From Ignisphaera aggregans DSM 17230 (GTDB lineage: Archaea > Thermoproteota > Thermoprotei_A > Sulfolobales > Ignisphaeraceae), in NCBI GenBank assembly GCA_000145985.1, contig CP002098.1:62001-126000 (forward strand): a DNA stretch of 64,000 nucleotides, given 5' to 3'. Made by a program: the position numbers and the translations under genes. The notes beneath the pieces are model-generated. The model searched no databases. It saw nothing but the letters and a program-made list of their open reading frames with translations, and had not been told where the DNA came from. Shown here piece after piece: positions 9,111-18,671 of the stretch (positions are counted from its first letter, which is position 1; each line of letters starts with the position of its first letter).

Positions 9111-9604
9111 TTCTTATACCCTATCTTCCTTAAAAATAAATGTCTTTCATTTTTATCTTCATCAGTTTCTACACCTAGTGGGGTATATCCATCAACCACG
9201 CCTATTATGCCTCTACCTTGAGGAGTTTCAGCAACGAGAACCTGAAGAGGATTGGCAGTAGCTGCAATTAGTTGTACAACTTCTTGAATATTCTTAAGAA
9301 CATTTAGGATGTTGATAGGCCATGCATTCCTTATATAGAGAACAAATATATGTCCTGCACCAATCCTTCTAGCAACATCTATTGAAAGCTTTACTAATTC
9401 TTCGTCATTTCCCTCATACCTTATAAGTCTTTTACCACTCGCTTCATTGAATGCCAAACCAAATTTTATATTAGGAACATGTGTAACTAATGCTTCATAT
9501 ATATCTTCTACAGTCTTAATGAAATGACTACGACCTATAATAACATTTGCTCCAGGAGGTATAGGGACATCAATAACCTCAAATTTTATTATTGAGGAAC
9601 ACAT
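9107..9604 (-). CDS. adenosine-specific kinase-like protein (DUF355 family)
   Basis: About 165 residues, the usual length for this family (COG1839/PF04008 by recollection). Diagnostic stretches are [64 protein letters not shown] and the end [12 protein letters not shown]. The family is annotated as adenosine-specific kinase; the true substrate in crenarchaea is unproven. GGTG precedes the ATG at 9604, so I prefer it over the ATG 12 bases upstream. First gene of a two-gene operon. Confidence 0.88.
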   Translation of the reverse strand: MCSSIIKFEVIDVPIPPGANVIIGRSHFIKTVEDIYEALVTHVPNIKFGLAFNEASGKRLIRYEGNDEELVKLSIDVARRIGAGHIFVLYIRNAWPINILNVLKNIQEVVQLIAATANPLQVLVAETPQGRGIIGVVDGYTPLGVETDEDKNERHLFLRKIGYKK

Positions 9605-9840
9605 ATTATACACCATCTATATTCATATAATTATAACAGAACTTTAATATGCTTTACTTTAGCACTCATTTGTAAAACAATGGCTAGGATATCCTCTAGG
9701 GACATAAGGTAGCATATCCAGATAAATTATAAAACATACTATCTTTCTCATATCCCACTATGCTATAGAGATTTATATTCGATATTCTCATTATATCTTA
9801 GATTTATTCAAGATATTAAAATACAATATGGTGTATTATA

Positions 9841-10077
9841 GTGATAGTAAAAATATGCATTAATTATGTCTCTAAAGGAATACATCTTGAATTTATAGAT
9901 GAAAAGAATGGAAAGAGTGTAGAAGAGCAAAGTTATAATGATATGAAAGCTATTGAAATTCATGGTATTACAAGAATATTTCTAGAGAGAGTTACCTCAG
10001 ATTATAGAATTATGTGTATATTTGCTGAAACAAAGGGCAAAGCAATTAATAAAGGTAATATGATTATACTAGAATAA
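9841..10077 (+). CDS. small unknown protein
   Basis: 78 residues from a GTG, not recognised. It looks like a compact alpha/beta protein without cysteines or membrane segments. It lies 15 bases before a second small gene in the same direction, and the two probably form an operon. No clear ribosome site precedes the GTG, so translation may be leaderless. Confidence 0.5.
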   Translation: MIVKICINYVSKGIHLEFIDEKNGKSVEEQSYNDMKAIEIHGITRIFLERVTSDYRIMCIFAETKGKAINKGNMIILE

Positions 10078-10092
10078 AATAGACTTAGTGTG

Positions 10093-10410
10093 ATGAGAGT
10101 GACAGAGGAATTCATAGATACTAAGACATTAGCAAAAGTGTTAGAATTTTATGGATTTTTAATTATTGAGAGTACTAAGGAATCAAAAATTTTAAATATA
10201 CTTAGAGATAACGGTATAATACATTTATTCCAAGTTCATAGAATAAAAGGTTATACTATAATAGAATTAAATAGAGCCTCATGTGAGAGAGAATGTAATT
10301 CACAGTGTAGATATTTAAATGGAATAAAGGATTATGAATGTCTCTCTGTATGTCTTGACAATTGTATAAGGGATAGAATATCAATAATAAATTCCAAATT
10401 ACTTAGATAA
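10093..10410 (+). CDS. small unknown protein with paired CX3CX3C motifs
   Basis: About 105 residues from the ATG at 10093 (a GTG lies just before it). The first 60 residues form a helix-strand domain. The C-terminal third carries Cys64, Cys68, Cys72 and Cys83, Cys87, Cys91: two CX3CX3C triplets separated by ten residues. Such spacing on helices can hold metal or form a disulfide-linked helical hairpin. I do not know a named family with this arrangement here. It follows the small gene at 9841. Confidence 0.6.
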   Translation: MRVTEEFIDTKTLAKVLEFYGFLIIESTKESKILNILRDNGIIHLFQVHRIKGYTIIELNRASCERECNSQCRYLNGIKDYECLSVCLDNCIRDRISIINSKLLR

Positions 10411-10512
10411 ATGTTATATCAAAAAATTTCATATTCATAAATATCATCATAATTTAAAACTCTCTCAATATGTTTTTACAATACTACGTATTTCAACTTT
10501 CTATTCTGTTTA

Positions 10513-10824
10513 CTAAGAATAAGACTTCCCTTTAATTTGTTTTATAATAATTTTTACTAGAATTTCACGCAATCTTTTTGCTAAATTGTAACATCCATAT
10601 CCCTGTTCCAGGAGACCAAGGTCTATAAGCTTTCTAATTATATCTTTAGGATTTTCAATACCATAGAAAGCTTTAAGCTCTCTTTGAGCTATTATACTAC
10701 CTACAGATATATTTTGTAGAAAATATTCAAGTACTTTCTTCTCTTCAGGGTTAAGTCCATCAATAAGCTTAATCAATTTCTCATCTAAGAACTCTCTAAT
10801 TTTATTGAGCATCTTATATTCCAT
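10513..10824 (-). CDS. winged-helix transcriptional regulator-like protein
   Basis: 103 residues. The central part reads as a helix-turn-helix (NPEEKKVLEYFLQ, then SIIAQRELKAFYGIENPKDIIRKLIDLGLLEQ) with a short wing and basic C-terminus. It is transcribed divergently from SAM decarboxylase, with a palindrome in the shared 200-base region, so it may regulate itself or speH. The function is inferred. Confidence 0.6.
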   Translation of the reverse strand: MEYKMLNKIREFLDEKLIKLIDGLNPEEKKVLEYFLQNISVGSIIAQRELKAFYGIENPKDIIRKLIDLGLLEQGYGCYNLAKRLREILVKIIIKQIKGKSYS

Positions 10825-10937
10825 GGCTTCTCAAAAGAGTTAACATACTAAGAAGATTAAATGTTTTGCTACTCATTATCTAAATATGCCAATAGTTTAT
10901 TAAGGGGGTACAATTAGAGGCAAATAACTTCTAAACT

Positions 10938-10960
10938 GGTTTAAATAGGGCTTTTAAACC
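10938..10960. promoter_or_regulatory. palindrome upstream of speH
   Basis: GGTTTAAA (10938-10945) and TTTAAACC (10953-10960) form a perfect inverted repeat with a 7-base spacer. It lies between a winged-helix gene and speH, about 30 bases before the speH TATA box. This is typical of an operator position. Confidence 0.4.
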
Positions 10961-10987
10961 CTGTCAATTCATTATTTATAGAAAAGC

Positions 10988-10996
10988 TTATAAATA
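10988..10996 (+). promoter_or_regulatory. TATA box of speH
   Basis: TTATAAATA about 30 bases before the speH start codon, so the transcript would have a very short leader. Confidence 0.55.
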
Positions 10997-11026
10997 TACT
11001 TCTCTTATGCCTACCAGTGAGTGAAA

Positions 11027-11401
11027 ATGTGGCCCCTACAGCGCAATATTGTAGTATTTGGAAAGCATATAGTAGGAAACTTATATGAGTGTGACGTAGA
11101 TAAACTAACAGATCTATCATATTTAGTAAATGTTGTTAAAGAAGCAGCAAAAATAGGCAATATGACTCTTCTCGATATAAAGTCGTGGAAGATAGGAAAA
11201 GGTGTTAGTATTATTGGAATAGTACTTGAGAGCCACATATCAATCCATACATGGCCAGAATATGGTTTTGCAACTGTAGATGTGTATAGTTGTGGCAGTC
11301 ATACAGATCCAGAAGAAGCATTTAACTATATTGTAAAGAGTTTGAATGCTAAGAGAATTGAGAAGAAAGTTTTTCTGAGAAATTACGAAGTAGAAATTTA
11401 A
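11027..11401 (+). CDS. speH: S-adenosylmethionine decarboxylase proenzyme
   Basis: About 124 residues, the size of the small prokaryotic class. The self-cleavage site [12 protein letters not shown] is intact: cleavage before Ser69 generates the pyruvoyl cofactor. [11 protein letters not shown] and the end region also fit. It decarboxylates SAM for the aminopropyl transfer steps of spermidine (or, in some crenarchaea, agmatine-derived) polyamine synthesis. The ATG at 11027 is chosen over a GTG two codons upstream. Confidence 0.96.
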   Translation: MWPLQRNIVVFGKHIVGNLYECDVDKLTDLSYLVNVVKEAAKIGNMTLLDIKSWKIGKGVSIIGIVLESHISIHTWPEYGFATVDVYSCGSHTDPEEAFNYIVKSLNAKRIEKKVFLRNYEVEI

Positions 11402-11704
11402 CTCAGTAGTTCTATATAATTATTTTATTGAATTCATGATATTCTATGTTGATTACTACAATAGCTTTTAAGTTCTCTTAAAGATGTATAGTGTTTAAAA
11501 TATCTATGTTTTGATAGTGATAAATGTTATGAAAGGCTATACTATGAATATCATGGAAGTAGTTTACATAGCTATCTTTAGAATTTGTATGTTCTTTACT
11601 AAAGCATCTATATATAAACTGATAAAGAATATAATATGTAGAGGATGGTTATAGGTTAAGTTTGATATGAAACAGTATATTTATATGGATTATGGTGGTA
11701 AGAT
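11402..11704 (+). other. 303-base intergenic region
   Basis: AT-rich and without a confident gene. A 41-codon frame (11529-11654) starts at an ATG but has no recognisable sequence and only a weak ribosome site. A promoter for the PINA-hjc genes must lie here. Confidence 0.3.
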
Positions 11705-13255
11705 ATGCATATAGCTTTTGAGGATGTATATATACCTGATACTACGGTCATAGTCGAGAGAACATTATCAAAAATAATAGATAGGGGGTTAATTCGAGGA
11801 CGTATACTAATTCCTAAGGAATATATTCAATTCTTTGAGTCTAGGGCACGTAGAGGTAGTGCTATTGGTATATTGGGTCTAGAGGAATTAGTTTCTATTA
11901 GGAATAAAGCTGTTGAGAGAGGTGTTATTATAGATATAATTGATTCAGGATATAGAGAAACATATAGTGATATCGATCAGGAACGTCTTGATAGTATAGC
12001 TATGGAGTTAGCTAGAAAACTTGGTGCTAAATTATTAACCCATGATAGATTCAGACAACTGGCATGCAAAGCATTTGGAGTAGAAGCTATGGTTTTAGAA
12101 TATTATAGGGATAGTTCTTTGTGGTTTGAGAAATATTTTGATAAAGAAACACTAAGCTTACATATTAAGGAGGGAGCTCCTATATTAGCTAAAAAGGGTG
12201 TGCCTGGAAATTGGAGACTTGTTGTAGTGGAGGAGAAGATACAGAGGCGTGAGGATCTAGAAATATTGCTTGAAGAGATTGTAAGACGTGTTAGAGCTGG
12301 TGAAGGTATTGTAGAGATAGAGAGACAAGGTCTTTTAATGATACAATTAAAGGATTATAGAATAATAATTGTATCTCCACCCATTGGGATAGCATATGAA
12401 ATAACCATAACAAGGCCTATAGTTAGGCTTAAATTAGAAGACTATGAACTTCCTTCAAAACTCATAAAGAGACTTGAGGAAAGAGCTGAAGGTATATTAA
12501 TTGCTGGAGCACCTGGAATGGGCAAAACAACTTTTGCTCAAGCTCTTGCAGAATATTATGATAGAAAGGGAAAGATAGTGAAGACAATAGAGTCTCCAAG
12601 AGATATGAAGCTTCCTCCAACAGTATCACAATATTCAAAAAGCTATGCTTCTTCAAGAGAATTACATGATATTTTACTTCTCAGTAGACCAGACTATACA
12701 GTATTTGATGAAATGCGTGATGATGAGGACTTTAAAATCTATGTTGATTTAAGATTAGCTGGTATTGGGATGATAGGTGTTGTACATGCAACTTCTCCAA
12801 TAGATGCTATTCAGCGTTTTATTGGACGAATAGATATAGGGATGATTCCAAGTGTCATAGATACTGTAATCTTTATAGATAAAGGGAGGGTGGCAAAAGT
12901 TTATGAGATTTCCTTAACTGTTAAGCTTCCCACAGGGTTGAGGGAGGCCGATCTTGCACGTCCTGTAGTAGAGGTTAGAGATTTCTTATCAGGAGAATTA
13001 GAATATGAAATTTATGTATTTGGTGAACAGACAGTTGTTGTACCAGTAAAAAGGATTAAAGGTGAAATAGCAAGTGATAGAGTTATGAATATAGTCAAAA
13101 AGATTATTCCCTATGCTGATGTCGCCTTAGAGAATGATACGATAATAATAACGTTACCTAGAACCCTATATACCAATTCAACTATGAAGCTCATAAGAAA
13201 GGTAAAGAAAAGACTTGATAGACTAGGCTATAACATTGATATAAAACTTACATAG
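11705..13255 (+). CDS. pina: PINA: PIN-domain/PilT-like ATPase for Holliday junction processing
   Basis: 516 residues. The N-terminal PIN domain (residues 1-140) has PDTTVIVE and LLTHDRF acidic residues. A PilT/VirB11-like ATPase follows with Walker A GAPGMGKTTFAQ near residue 267 and a DEMRDDEDF acidic box. A KH-like domain ends the protein. This domain order defines PINA (COG1855). In Sulfolobus islandicus PINA is a hexameric ATPase reported to promote branch migration and to interact with Hjc. Here hjc follows 17 bases downstream, which supports that role. Confidence 0.93.
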   Translation: MHIAFEDVYIPDTTVIVERTLSKIIDRGLIRGRILIPKEYIQFFESRARRGSAIGILGLEELVSIRNKAVERGVIIDIIDSGYRETYSDIDQERLDSIAMELARKLGAKLLTHDRFRQLACKAFGVEAMVLEYYRDSSLWFEKYFDKETLSLHIKEGAPILAKKGVPGNWRLVVVEEKIQRREDLEILLEEIVRRVRAGEGIVEIERQGLLMIQLKDYRIIIVSPPIGIAYEITITRPIVRLKLEDYELPSKLIKRLEERAEGILIAGAPGMGKTTFAQALAEYYDRKGKIVKTIESPRDMKLPPTVSQYSKSYASSRELHDILLLSRPDYTVFDEMRDDEDFKIYVDLRLAGIGMIGVVHATSPIDAIQRFIGRIDIGMIPSVIDTVIFIDKGRVAKVYEISLTVKLPTGLREADLARPVVEVRDFLSGELEYEIYVFGEQTVVVPVKRIKGEIASDRVMNIVKKIIPYADVALENDTIIITLPRTLYTNSTMKLIRKVKKRLDRLGYNIDIKLT

Positions 13256-13272
13256 GATGAGGAAAAGATTAT

Positions 13273-13725
13273 ATGGCTGGAAATAGTATTAAAGGTAGGA
13301 GAAGGGGTTTTCACGCTGAGAGAGAATTAGTGCAAAAGCTATGGAAAATGGGATTCGCTGTTATTAGAGGACCTGCAAGTGGTGCTAAAATCAAGTCTGG
13401 TATATATCCTGATGTTGTTGCAATAAAGGATGGAAAGATATTTGTATTTGAAGTTAAGGAGAGGAAAGATATAGCATCAATATATGTTGATAAAAGACAA
13501 GTAGAGAAAATAAAAGAGTTTGCTATTAGAGCTGGAGGTGAGGCATTAATAGCAGTTAAAATTGCTTCAGTAAAGAGTTGGAAGGTCATAAACATTGACA
13601 GTTTAGTCGACTTCAATGGGTCTAAATTCAAAATACCTAAGGATGCTATAGAATCAGCTGAAGATCTTTTTAATTATCTAACCAAGAAGATTACTAAGAC
13701 TCTAGATAACTATGTAATTAGATAG
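13273..13725 (+). CDS. hjc: Holliday junction resolvase Hjc
   Basis: 150 residues, Hjc length. Catalytic residues of the archaeal nuclease fold are visible: Glu16 in HAERELVQKL, Asp47 in YPDVVAI, and the FEVKER motif with Glu60 and Lys62. RGPASGAKIKSG matches the basic DNA-contact segment. It cuts four-way junctions symmetrically. Second gene of the PINA-hjc operon. Confidence 0.96.
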   Translation: MAGNSIKGRRRGFHAERELVQKLWKMGFAVIRGPASGAKIKSGIYPDVVAIKDGKIFVFEVKERKDIASIYVDKRQVEKIKEFAIRAGGEALIAVKIASVKSWKVINIDSLVDFNGSKFKIPKDAIESAEDLFNYLTKKITKTLDNYVIR

Positions 13726-13798
13726 TGATTATGATGATATCTTATAAGTATCAGGTTTGAGAATATTTAAAGAAAATATAGTGTGATGAGGTATCCAT

Positions 13799-14107
13799 AT
13801 GGATGAAGGATGTTGTATAAATATTGAGATACCAGGTCCTATTGTAAAGAAGCCTAGGTTAATAAAATTTAGAGGTATTGATACAGGTACTAGGATAGGA
13901 AGAGGTTATAGTATAGGAGAGCTTAAGGCAGCAAATATAAGTTTATCATTAGCAAAACAATTAAATATACCTCTAGATCCAAGAAGGAAAAGCGTTCATG
14001 AAGAAAATGTTGAAAATCTTAAAAAGGTTTTAGAGCAATTAAGTGAGGTAATAAGAGCTAAAAAGACAAAACCTGCTAGGTTAGTTGTCAAGGCTAAAAC
14101 CTCGTAG
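13799..14107 (+). CDS. rpl13e: 50S ribosomal protein L13e
   Basis: 102 residues. GRGYSIGELKAANISLSLAK and IPLDPRRKSVHEENVENLKK are the hallmark of crenarchaeal L13e. The N-terminal 25 residues are longer and less basic than usual. A large-subunit protein found in crenarchaea and eukaryotes but absent from most euryarchaea. Confidence 0.9.
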   Translation: MDEGCCINIEIPGPIVKKPRLIKFRGIDTGTRIGRGYSIGELKAANISLSLAKQLNIPLDPRRKSVHEENVENLKKVLEQLSEVIRAKKTKPARLVVKAKTS

Positions 14108-14184
14108 TTAATGCTGTATTAATGTCAATGCATTTTATATTAATTCTTAATAATTATTTACAATGATTAGGATATTGTTTAGAT

Positions 14185-15174
14185 CTATGGTAGTTTTATA
14201 GTTTTTTCATCATAGTATATTTTAAATGCTTTATACCATATCAATCTTAGAACAACATTTTTATATCTACCAATAGCTTTAGTATCTACAGTTATATCAC
14301 TTTTCTCTCCAGGTTTTATTGGTTCTATATCAATTTTTTGGAGTGGAACACCATATCTTAATATTACTAGTTCAGATTTATCTGGTAGTGAATCGCCTAT
14401 ATTGGATATTGTTAGAAGGAGTTTATCTTCATTTATATCTATTTTATTTATGAAGAGTCTAGGTTGCTGTTCATATGATAGAAATGTACAGGTAAATATA
14501 TGTCTTGTAAGTTCATCTTTGCTACCTATATTTATTATAGCTGGAATCTTTTCTGGAGAAATATTCAGTTCAACTATATTGAATCCTGGCACTAATTTAT
14601 AGGTAGTAATATTTTCAGAATTTGAGGTACTTACTGATAATTCTGTAATTCTTTCTGCTACAAGACCAGTATTAATTCTTATATTGTTAGGATTAAAACT
14701 TCTTGCAAGATTCTCCACAGATTTTTGAATATTTTCTGCTTTACATATATCTACAATACAATCTAGATACACATGAAATCCTTTATATCTATATATTGAA
14801 AGAAGAGTTGCTGTGTCAATTCTGATATGGTTCTTACCTTCATATGAAATTTTTAGATAGGAATCATTCCTAAGTATTTTAGAAATATCGTATATAAATA
14901 CTGATTGTATATATTTATTGTTTATACTTATATCGATATGAGGCTTAAATTCTCTTGTCAGAATCACTCTATCAATCGATATTTTCCATTTTATAATATC
15001 AGTATTATTAGGCCTTGTAATAACTAAGATTAGATATGCATTCTCTACAGGAGCATTAAGTGAAGATATCTTTGTTACTATATTATTATTTATTGGGCTA
15101 AGTATTTGACTTTCTAGAATAGGTGTAACAATATAGGTAGAATCAGTAAATTCATTGCTAAATTTTATCTCCAT
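14185..15174 (-). CDS. unknown beta-rich protein
   Basis: 329 residues, not recognised. It is dominated by beta-strand patterns and has no signal peptide or membrane span. The C-terminal 90 residues (ISNIGDSLPDKSELVILRYG, then IEPIKPGEKSDITV) resemble an Ig-like/CARDB-type sandwich. It stands alone, convergent with L13e. No function is offered. Confidence 0.65.
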   Translation of the reverse strand: MEIKFSNEFTDSTYIVTPILESQILSPINNNIVTKISSLNAPVENAYLILVITRPNNTDIIKWKISIDRVILTREFKPHIDISINNKYIQSVFIYDISKILRNDSYLKISYEGKNHIRIDTATLLSIYRYKGFHVYLDCIVDICKAENIQKSVENLARSFNPNNIRINTGLVAERITELSVSTSNSENITTYKLVPGFNIVELNISPEKIPAIINIGSKDELTRHIFTCTFLSYEQQPRLFINKIDINEDKLLLTISNIGDSLPDKSELVILRYGVPLQKIDIEPIKPGEKSDITVDTKAIGRYKNVVLRLIWYKAFKIYYDEKTIKLP

Positions 15175-15272
15175 CTATATAACACCACTTGATTATAGAT
15201 TATATCTATATCTATATATAGTTTTAGATTATTTAAGTATTGATAGTGAGAATCTGATAACAATAATATGAT

Positions 15273-16232
15273 TCATCTATTATCTTTTAATAGATTCATC
15301 AATTCACATAGCTTACAGAGTAGTCTATTAGGAGAAGTCGGTTCACCACAATTTATACATCTAGGCAACTCTATATTTCTATATCTTGATGAAATTACAT
15401 AGGGTTCTAAGATCTTATCTATATACTCTATAAACCTAAGCTGAATACCAGGATATCTATTCTCTAACGAATACAGCAATTCTCTAACTCTAACTCTAAG
15501 TGTAGGCTCTTCACTAATATATGGACATTCTGTCTCCTGAAAGTGATAATGTTCTAAATACGCAAAAAATGCTGTCTCATACTCATAGATAATACGAAGA
15601 GGCTTTATCCTCTTAACAAGTGAAACACTATGGACTTCACTAAGTGGGTGAAGTTGTACAAGTCTCATTATGTCACCTCTAAGGATATTTATGATATATG
15701 TTTGAACTTCATCATCTAGATTATGACCTGTAGCAACTTTATCAACATTATATATGCGAGCATAGTAGTTAAGGACTCGTCTTCTAGCAATACCACAATA
15801 TGTGCATGCTGAAAATTTAAGGGACTTTCTATGTTGAAGATACATAAAGTCGTCGACACTATATCCTAGTTCTCTTTTTAAGTCGGTCTTTATACAATCA
15901 ACGTTGAATTCCTTACAAATATTTTTAATGAATACATATTGTTCTTCTCTATTATATCCATTAATTCCCTCTTCAATCATTAGACCTATTATTTTTGCAG
16001 GGTCGTGGATTTCTAACAATATCTTAAACAATGTATAACTATCTTTACCTCCTGAAAGCCCTACTAATATTTTATCATTATGATTTAGGAGACTATATTT
16101 TCTAATGTAATTAACAACTCTATTTTTTAAATCATTTATAAAACATTCCTTACACAATCTTCTACCTGTGTGGAGTTGTAGGAAAACTGCAGGTTTATTT
16201 CCACAAACGTCACAAAGTCTATATAATTTCAT
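15273..16232 (-). CDS. ttuA: TtuA/Ncs6-family tRNA 2-thiolation enzyme
   Basis: About 319 residues. N-terminal zinc finger CDVC...CKEC, PP-loop ATPase motif GLSGGKDSYTL near residue 60, central ACTYCG cysteines, GHNLDDEVQT, and a second C-terminal zinc finger CINCG...CKLC. This is the layout of TtuA (2-thio-T54) and Ncs6/Ctu1 (wobble U34) enzymes; which target applies cannot be told by eye. The sulfur donor is usually a MoaD/ubiquitin-like thiocarboxylate, and such a protein is encoded at 39965. The ATG at 16232 is preferred to a GTG four codons upstream. Confidence 0.9.
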   Translation of the reverse strand: MKLYRLCDVCGNKPAVFLQLHTGRRLCKECFINDLKNRVVNYIRKYSLLNHNDKILVGLSGGKDSYTLFKILLEIHDPAKIIGLMIEEGINGYNREEQYVFIKNICKEFNVDCIKTDLKRELGYSVDDFMYLQHRKSLKFSACTYCGIARRRVLNYYARIYNVDKVATGHNLDDEVQTYIINILRGDIMRLVQLHPLSEVHSVSLVKRIKPLRIIYEYETAFFAYLEHYHFQETECPYISEEPTLRVRVRELLYSLENRYPGIQLRFIEYIDKILEPYVISSRYRNIELPRCINCGEPTSPNRLLCKLCELMNLLKDNR

Positions 16233-16277
16233 GAAGATTCTCACTAAATAAAATAGTAATAGGATAACAAAACAAAG

Positions 16278-16535
16278 TTATTCCTTTGTTGCTGTAACTT
16301 CATCGACACTATGGATAACTCCTCCTAAATCCTCAATAACATTCTTAATTGTATTGAAATCTATATCTGTACCTTCAATAGTTATGGTTAGTGTCAAGGT
16401 TTCAACATCTATTTCGTTTACCTTTATATTAACACTTTTAATTCCATCTATCTCAAGTAGCCTTCTTGCAACATCTATGATTGTAGGCCCCTTTAACATT
16501 TTTAGTACATCTAAAACTATTTTCTTTATTCCCAT
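16278..16535 (-). CDS. DUF211-family protein
   Basis: About 85 residues, ferredoxin-like alpha/beta fold pattern. GIKKIVLDVLKMLKGPTIID, VNEIDVETLTLTITIEGTDID and EDLGGVIHSVDEV are typical of DUF211 (COG1888). The biochemical role is unknown. The ATG at 16535 is chosen over a GTG three codons upstream. Confidence 0.88.
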   Translation of the reverse strand: MGIKKIVLDVLKMLKGPTIIDVARRLLEIDGIKSVNIKVNEIDVETLTLTITIEGTDIDFNTIKNVIEDLGGVIHSVDEVTATKE

Positions 16536-16615
16536 GGAATTCACTACCTATATCCCTATCTATTTTATCTATAAAATTAATGTTTAAATTTTTATATTCT
16601 GGAATCTTTATATTA

Positions 16616-16675
16616 GGAGATGATGAATTACTCCCGTAATGATAAAATATGATTAAAACTTACCCAACTGAAAAT
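16616..16675 (+). ncRNA. candidate C/D box sRNA
   Basis: Box C ATGATGA (16620-16626), a D'-like ATGA (16639-16642), a C'-like ATGATTA (16649-16655) and box D CTGA (16668-16671), with 12-base guide segments before D' and D. A T/A-rich TATA-like element lies about 25 bases upstream. Length and spacing fit an archaeal 2'-O-methylation guide. D' is not the consensus CTGA, so this is a candidate. The rest of the 350-base gap (16536-16885) shows no gene. Confidence 0.5.
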
Positions 16676-16885
16676 GACTATCTATGTCCATCCTCTAGAT
16701 TCTCCAGTCTAGATAACCTAGCGGAGATGCTTTAGAAATATTATTCTCTAAATTAAAAATCTTTGAACTGTAATATCTCTTTATTACTTTAGCTATAGTT
16801 AAAATGTTAATAACTATTGTAGGTAGGGCTCTTACGTTAGGAAGTCAATATATAATGTAGTACGAAATTAGGTGTCTCTATAATC

Positions 16886-17563
16886 ATGGATGCTTTAAAA
16901 TCTATACTTCTAGACATAATTCAGCGTTATGGACAAAAAGCTGTAATAATACTCAAAACAGCTATTAATATAGCTAAATCAAATAGATTGAAGGGTTTAG
17001 AAACACCTGGAGATTTTGATTACAAAAGCCTTGTAGAAGCACTTGCTGCCTCTGGTATTACATATAATCCATCGTTATTTCTTCGAGCACTTGAAAGAGA
17101 ATACAATCTCATTGAAACAAGTTATAAGAGTTCAACACAGCGTTGGTATGTCTTTAAAGATTTAGAAGCAATTGAAAAAATACTTAATATGATTACGGGT
17201 TCTGAATACTTAGATGAGGATCCCGAGATCATAATGATAAAAATACAGATTAAGAGCATAAGACCTAGATTCTGGCTTAATAAGTTAAGATACTTAAGTG
17301 TAAAGGATAGATTAACAAAAACAGATTTAAAGATATTTGAAGACTTTGCATTTAGGGTTCTTCCAAAGTTAATTAGAATATTGAGAAAGGCTGAAGAATA
17401 TGAAGAACAGCTATATGCAGAAATAAACATGATGAAGGAGATAATAAGTTTAGCTCAAAGCGTTTCTGAACGTTTGGATATAGTAATAAACATGCCTTTA
17501 GATGATGAGAATAGCATTAATACCTTAAATCTTAAGGAGGCGCCAGAAAAACTCCGTCCTTAG
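16886..17563 (+). CDS. unknown crenarchaeal protein, winged-helix-like N-terminus
   Basis: 225 residues. Residues 1-100 are helical and end in EREYNLIETSYKSSTQRWYVF, a winged-helix-like finish. Residues 160-210 form a long charged helix, probably coiled coil. No catalytic motif or membrane span. It could be a DNA-binding or scaffold protein. It lies alone and I do not recognise the family. Confidence 0.65.
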   Translation: MDALKSILLDIIQRYGQKAVIILKTAINIAKSNRLKGLETPGDFDYKSLVEALAASGITYNPSLFLRALEREYNLIETSYKSSTQRWYVFKDLEAIEKILNMITGSEYLDEDPEIIMIKIQIKSIRPRFWLNKLRYLSVKDRLTKTDLKIFEDFAFRVLPKLIRILRKAEEYEEQLYAEINMMKEIISLAQSVSERLDIVINMPLDDENSINTLNLKEAPEKLRP

Positions 17564-17645
17564 GCAAATGATACTATTGTTATAGCTATTTATTTATTAC
17601 CACCATCTCTAATTAGCTGATGAATAGCATAATATTAAATTTTAT

Positions 17646-18671
17646 CTAGATATACTGTTCAAGGGAACGATCAACTAATATTTCACTTATCTCAAGATCT
17701 TTCCAAAGAGCACAACGACCATATAGTATAAGGTTTTTCTCTAATAGGTATTCTCTTAACTCAGTAATTTTTCTATTATCAACTTTATTTAGTAGTGCAT
17801 ATGTAATTACTATATCATGTCTCTTTACTATTCTTTTAACATCTATTAATCTATATCTTCTGGCTTCAGAAAGAAGTTTTTCACCAATACCAGCGATTAA
17901 TGTATAATCCTTAGAAAAACTTGTTATTAGATATAGGATTGAATGATTATAGAATGGAAATTTAACTGCTGTATGAAATTTAGATGCCTTAGTACCATGT
18001 TGATATATAACCAGATTTTGTCCCTCTATATTCGAGGAATAAACAAATAATGATATATACATTGAGATATTCTTTAATAGTAAGTCTCTAATTTTCTCCC
18101 TTACAGTCCTCTTAATATCTTCCTTAGTAGAAAATATGTATGTATCTATAATATCTAAAGGCCATGTATATATGAGTTTCTTATATTTGACTAGAAGGCC
18201 ATTAGATAAAGCTATTAGTTGTCTATCAATATTTATTCCCCTTATATTTGAAATAAGATATAAGCCCTTTTCTGAAATACCAAGGTATTTCTTAATAGAA
18301 CTGTATATATTGGGTGAATAACATTGATTATCTCTAGATAACCATTTATCAATCCATGTTTTCTCAACAGCTATATTACTATATCCAAGTATCTTTGCCA
18401 TAATATTTCCTTCCTTTAATATAATTCTTTCAACATTAAAACATCTAGCTTCATCTATATTAATTTTTTGTACTAGATCTTGATCTATGAGTATAGGAAC
18501 TTTAGTTAATTTGAGTCCTCCATTAATGCTCTGGAGTACTCCTCCTTCACTGGTTTGAGAATCTATCATAATGATTTTCTTACCTAAGTTATAAAATATC
18601 GAGACGGCTTTTATTGCTGATAGACCTGATCCTATTACGGCTATATCTACTTCTATGATAAGCTTCACCAT
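17646..18671 (-). CDS. FAD/NAD(P)-binding Rossmann-fold protein
   Basis: 341 residues. The N-terminal dinucleotide fold has DIAVIGSGLSAIKAVSIF followed by the acidic strand end MIDSQTSEGGVLQS. The C-terminal KNLILYGRCALWKDLEISE resembles the second FAD contact of amine-oxidase or UDP-galactopyranose-mutase-like proteins. The substrate is unknown. It is slightly short for those families and lacks neighbours that would hint at a pathway. Confidence 0.7.
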   Translation of the reverse strand: MVKLIIEVDIAVIGSGLSAIKAVSIFYNLGKKIIMIDSQTSEGGVLQSINGGLKLTKVPILIDQDLVQKINIDEARCFNVERIILKEGNIMAKILGYSNIAVEKTWIDKWLSRDNQCYSPNIYSSIKKYLGISEKGLYLISNIRGINIDRQLIALSNGLLVKYKKLIYTWPLDIIDTYIFSTKEDIKRTVREKIRDLLLKNISMYISLFVYSSNIEGQNLVIYQHGTKASKFHTAVKFPFYNHSILYLITSFSKDYTLIAGIGEKLLSEARRYRLIDVKRIVKRHDIVITYALLNKVDNRKITELREYLLEKNLILYGRCALWKDLEISEILVDRSLEQYI

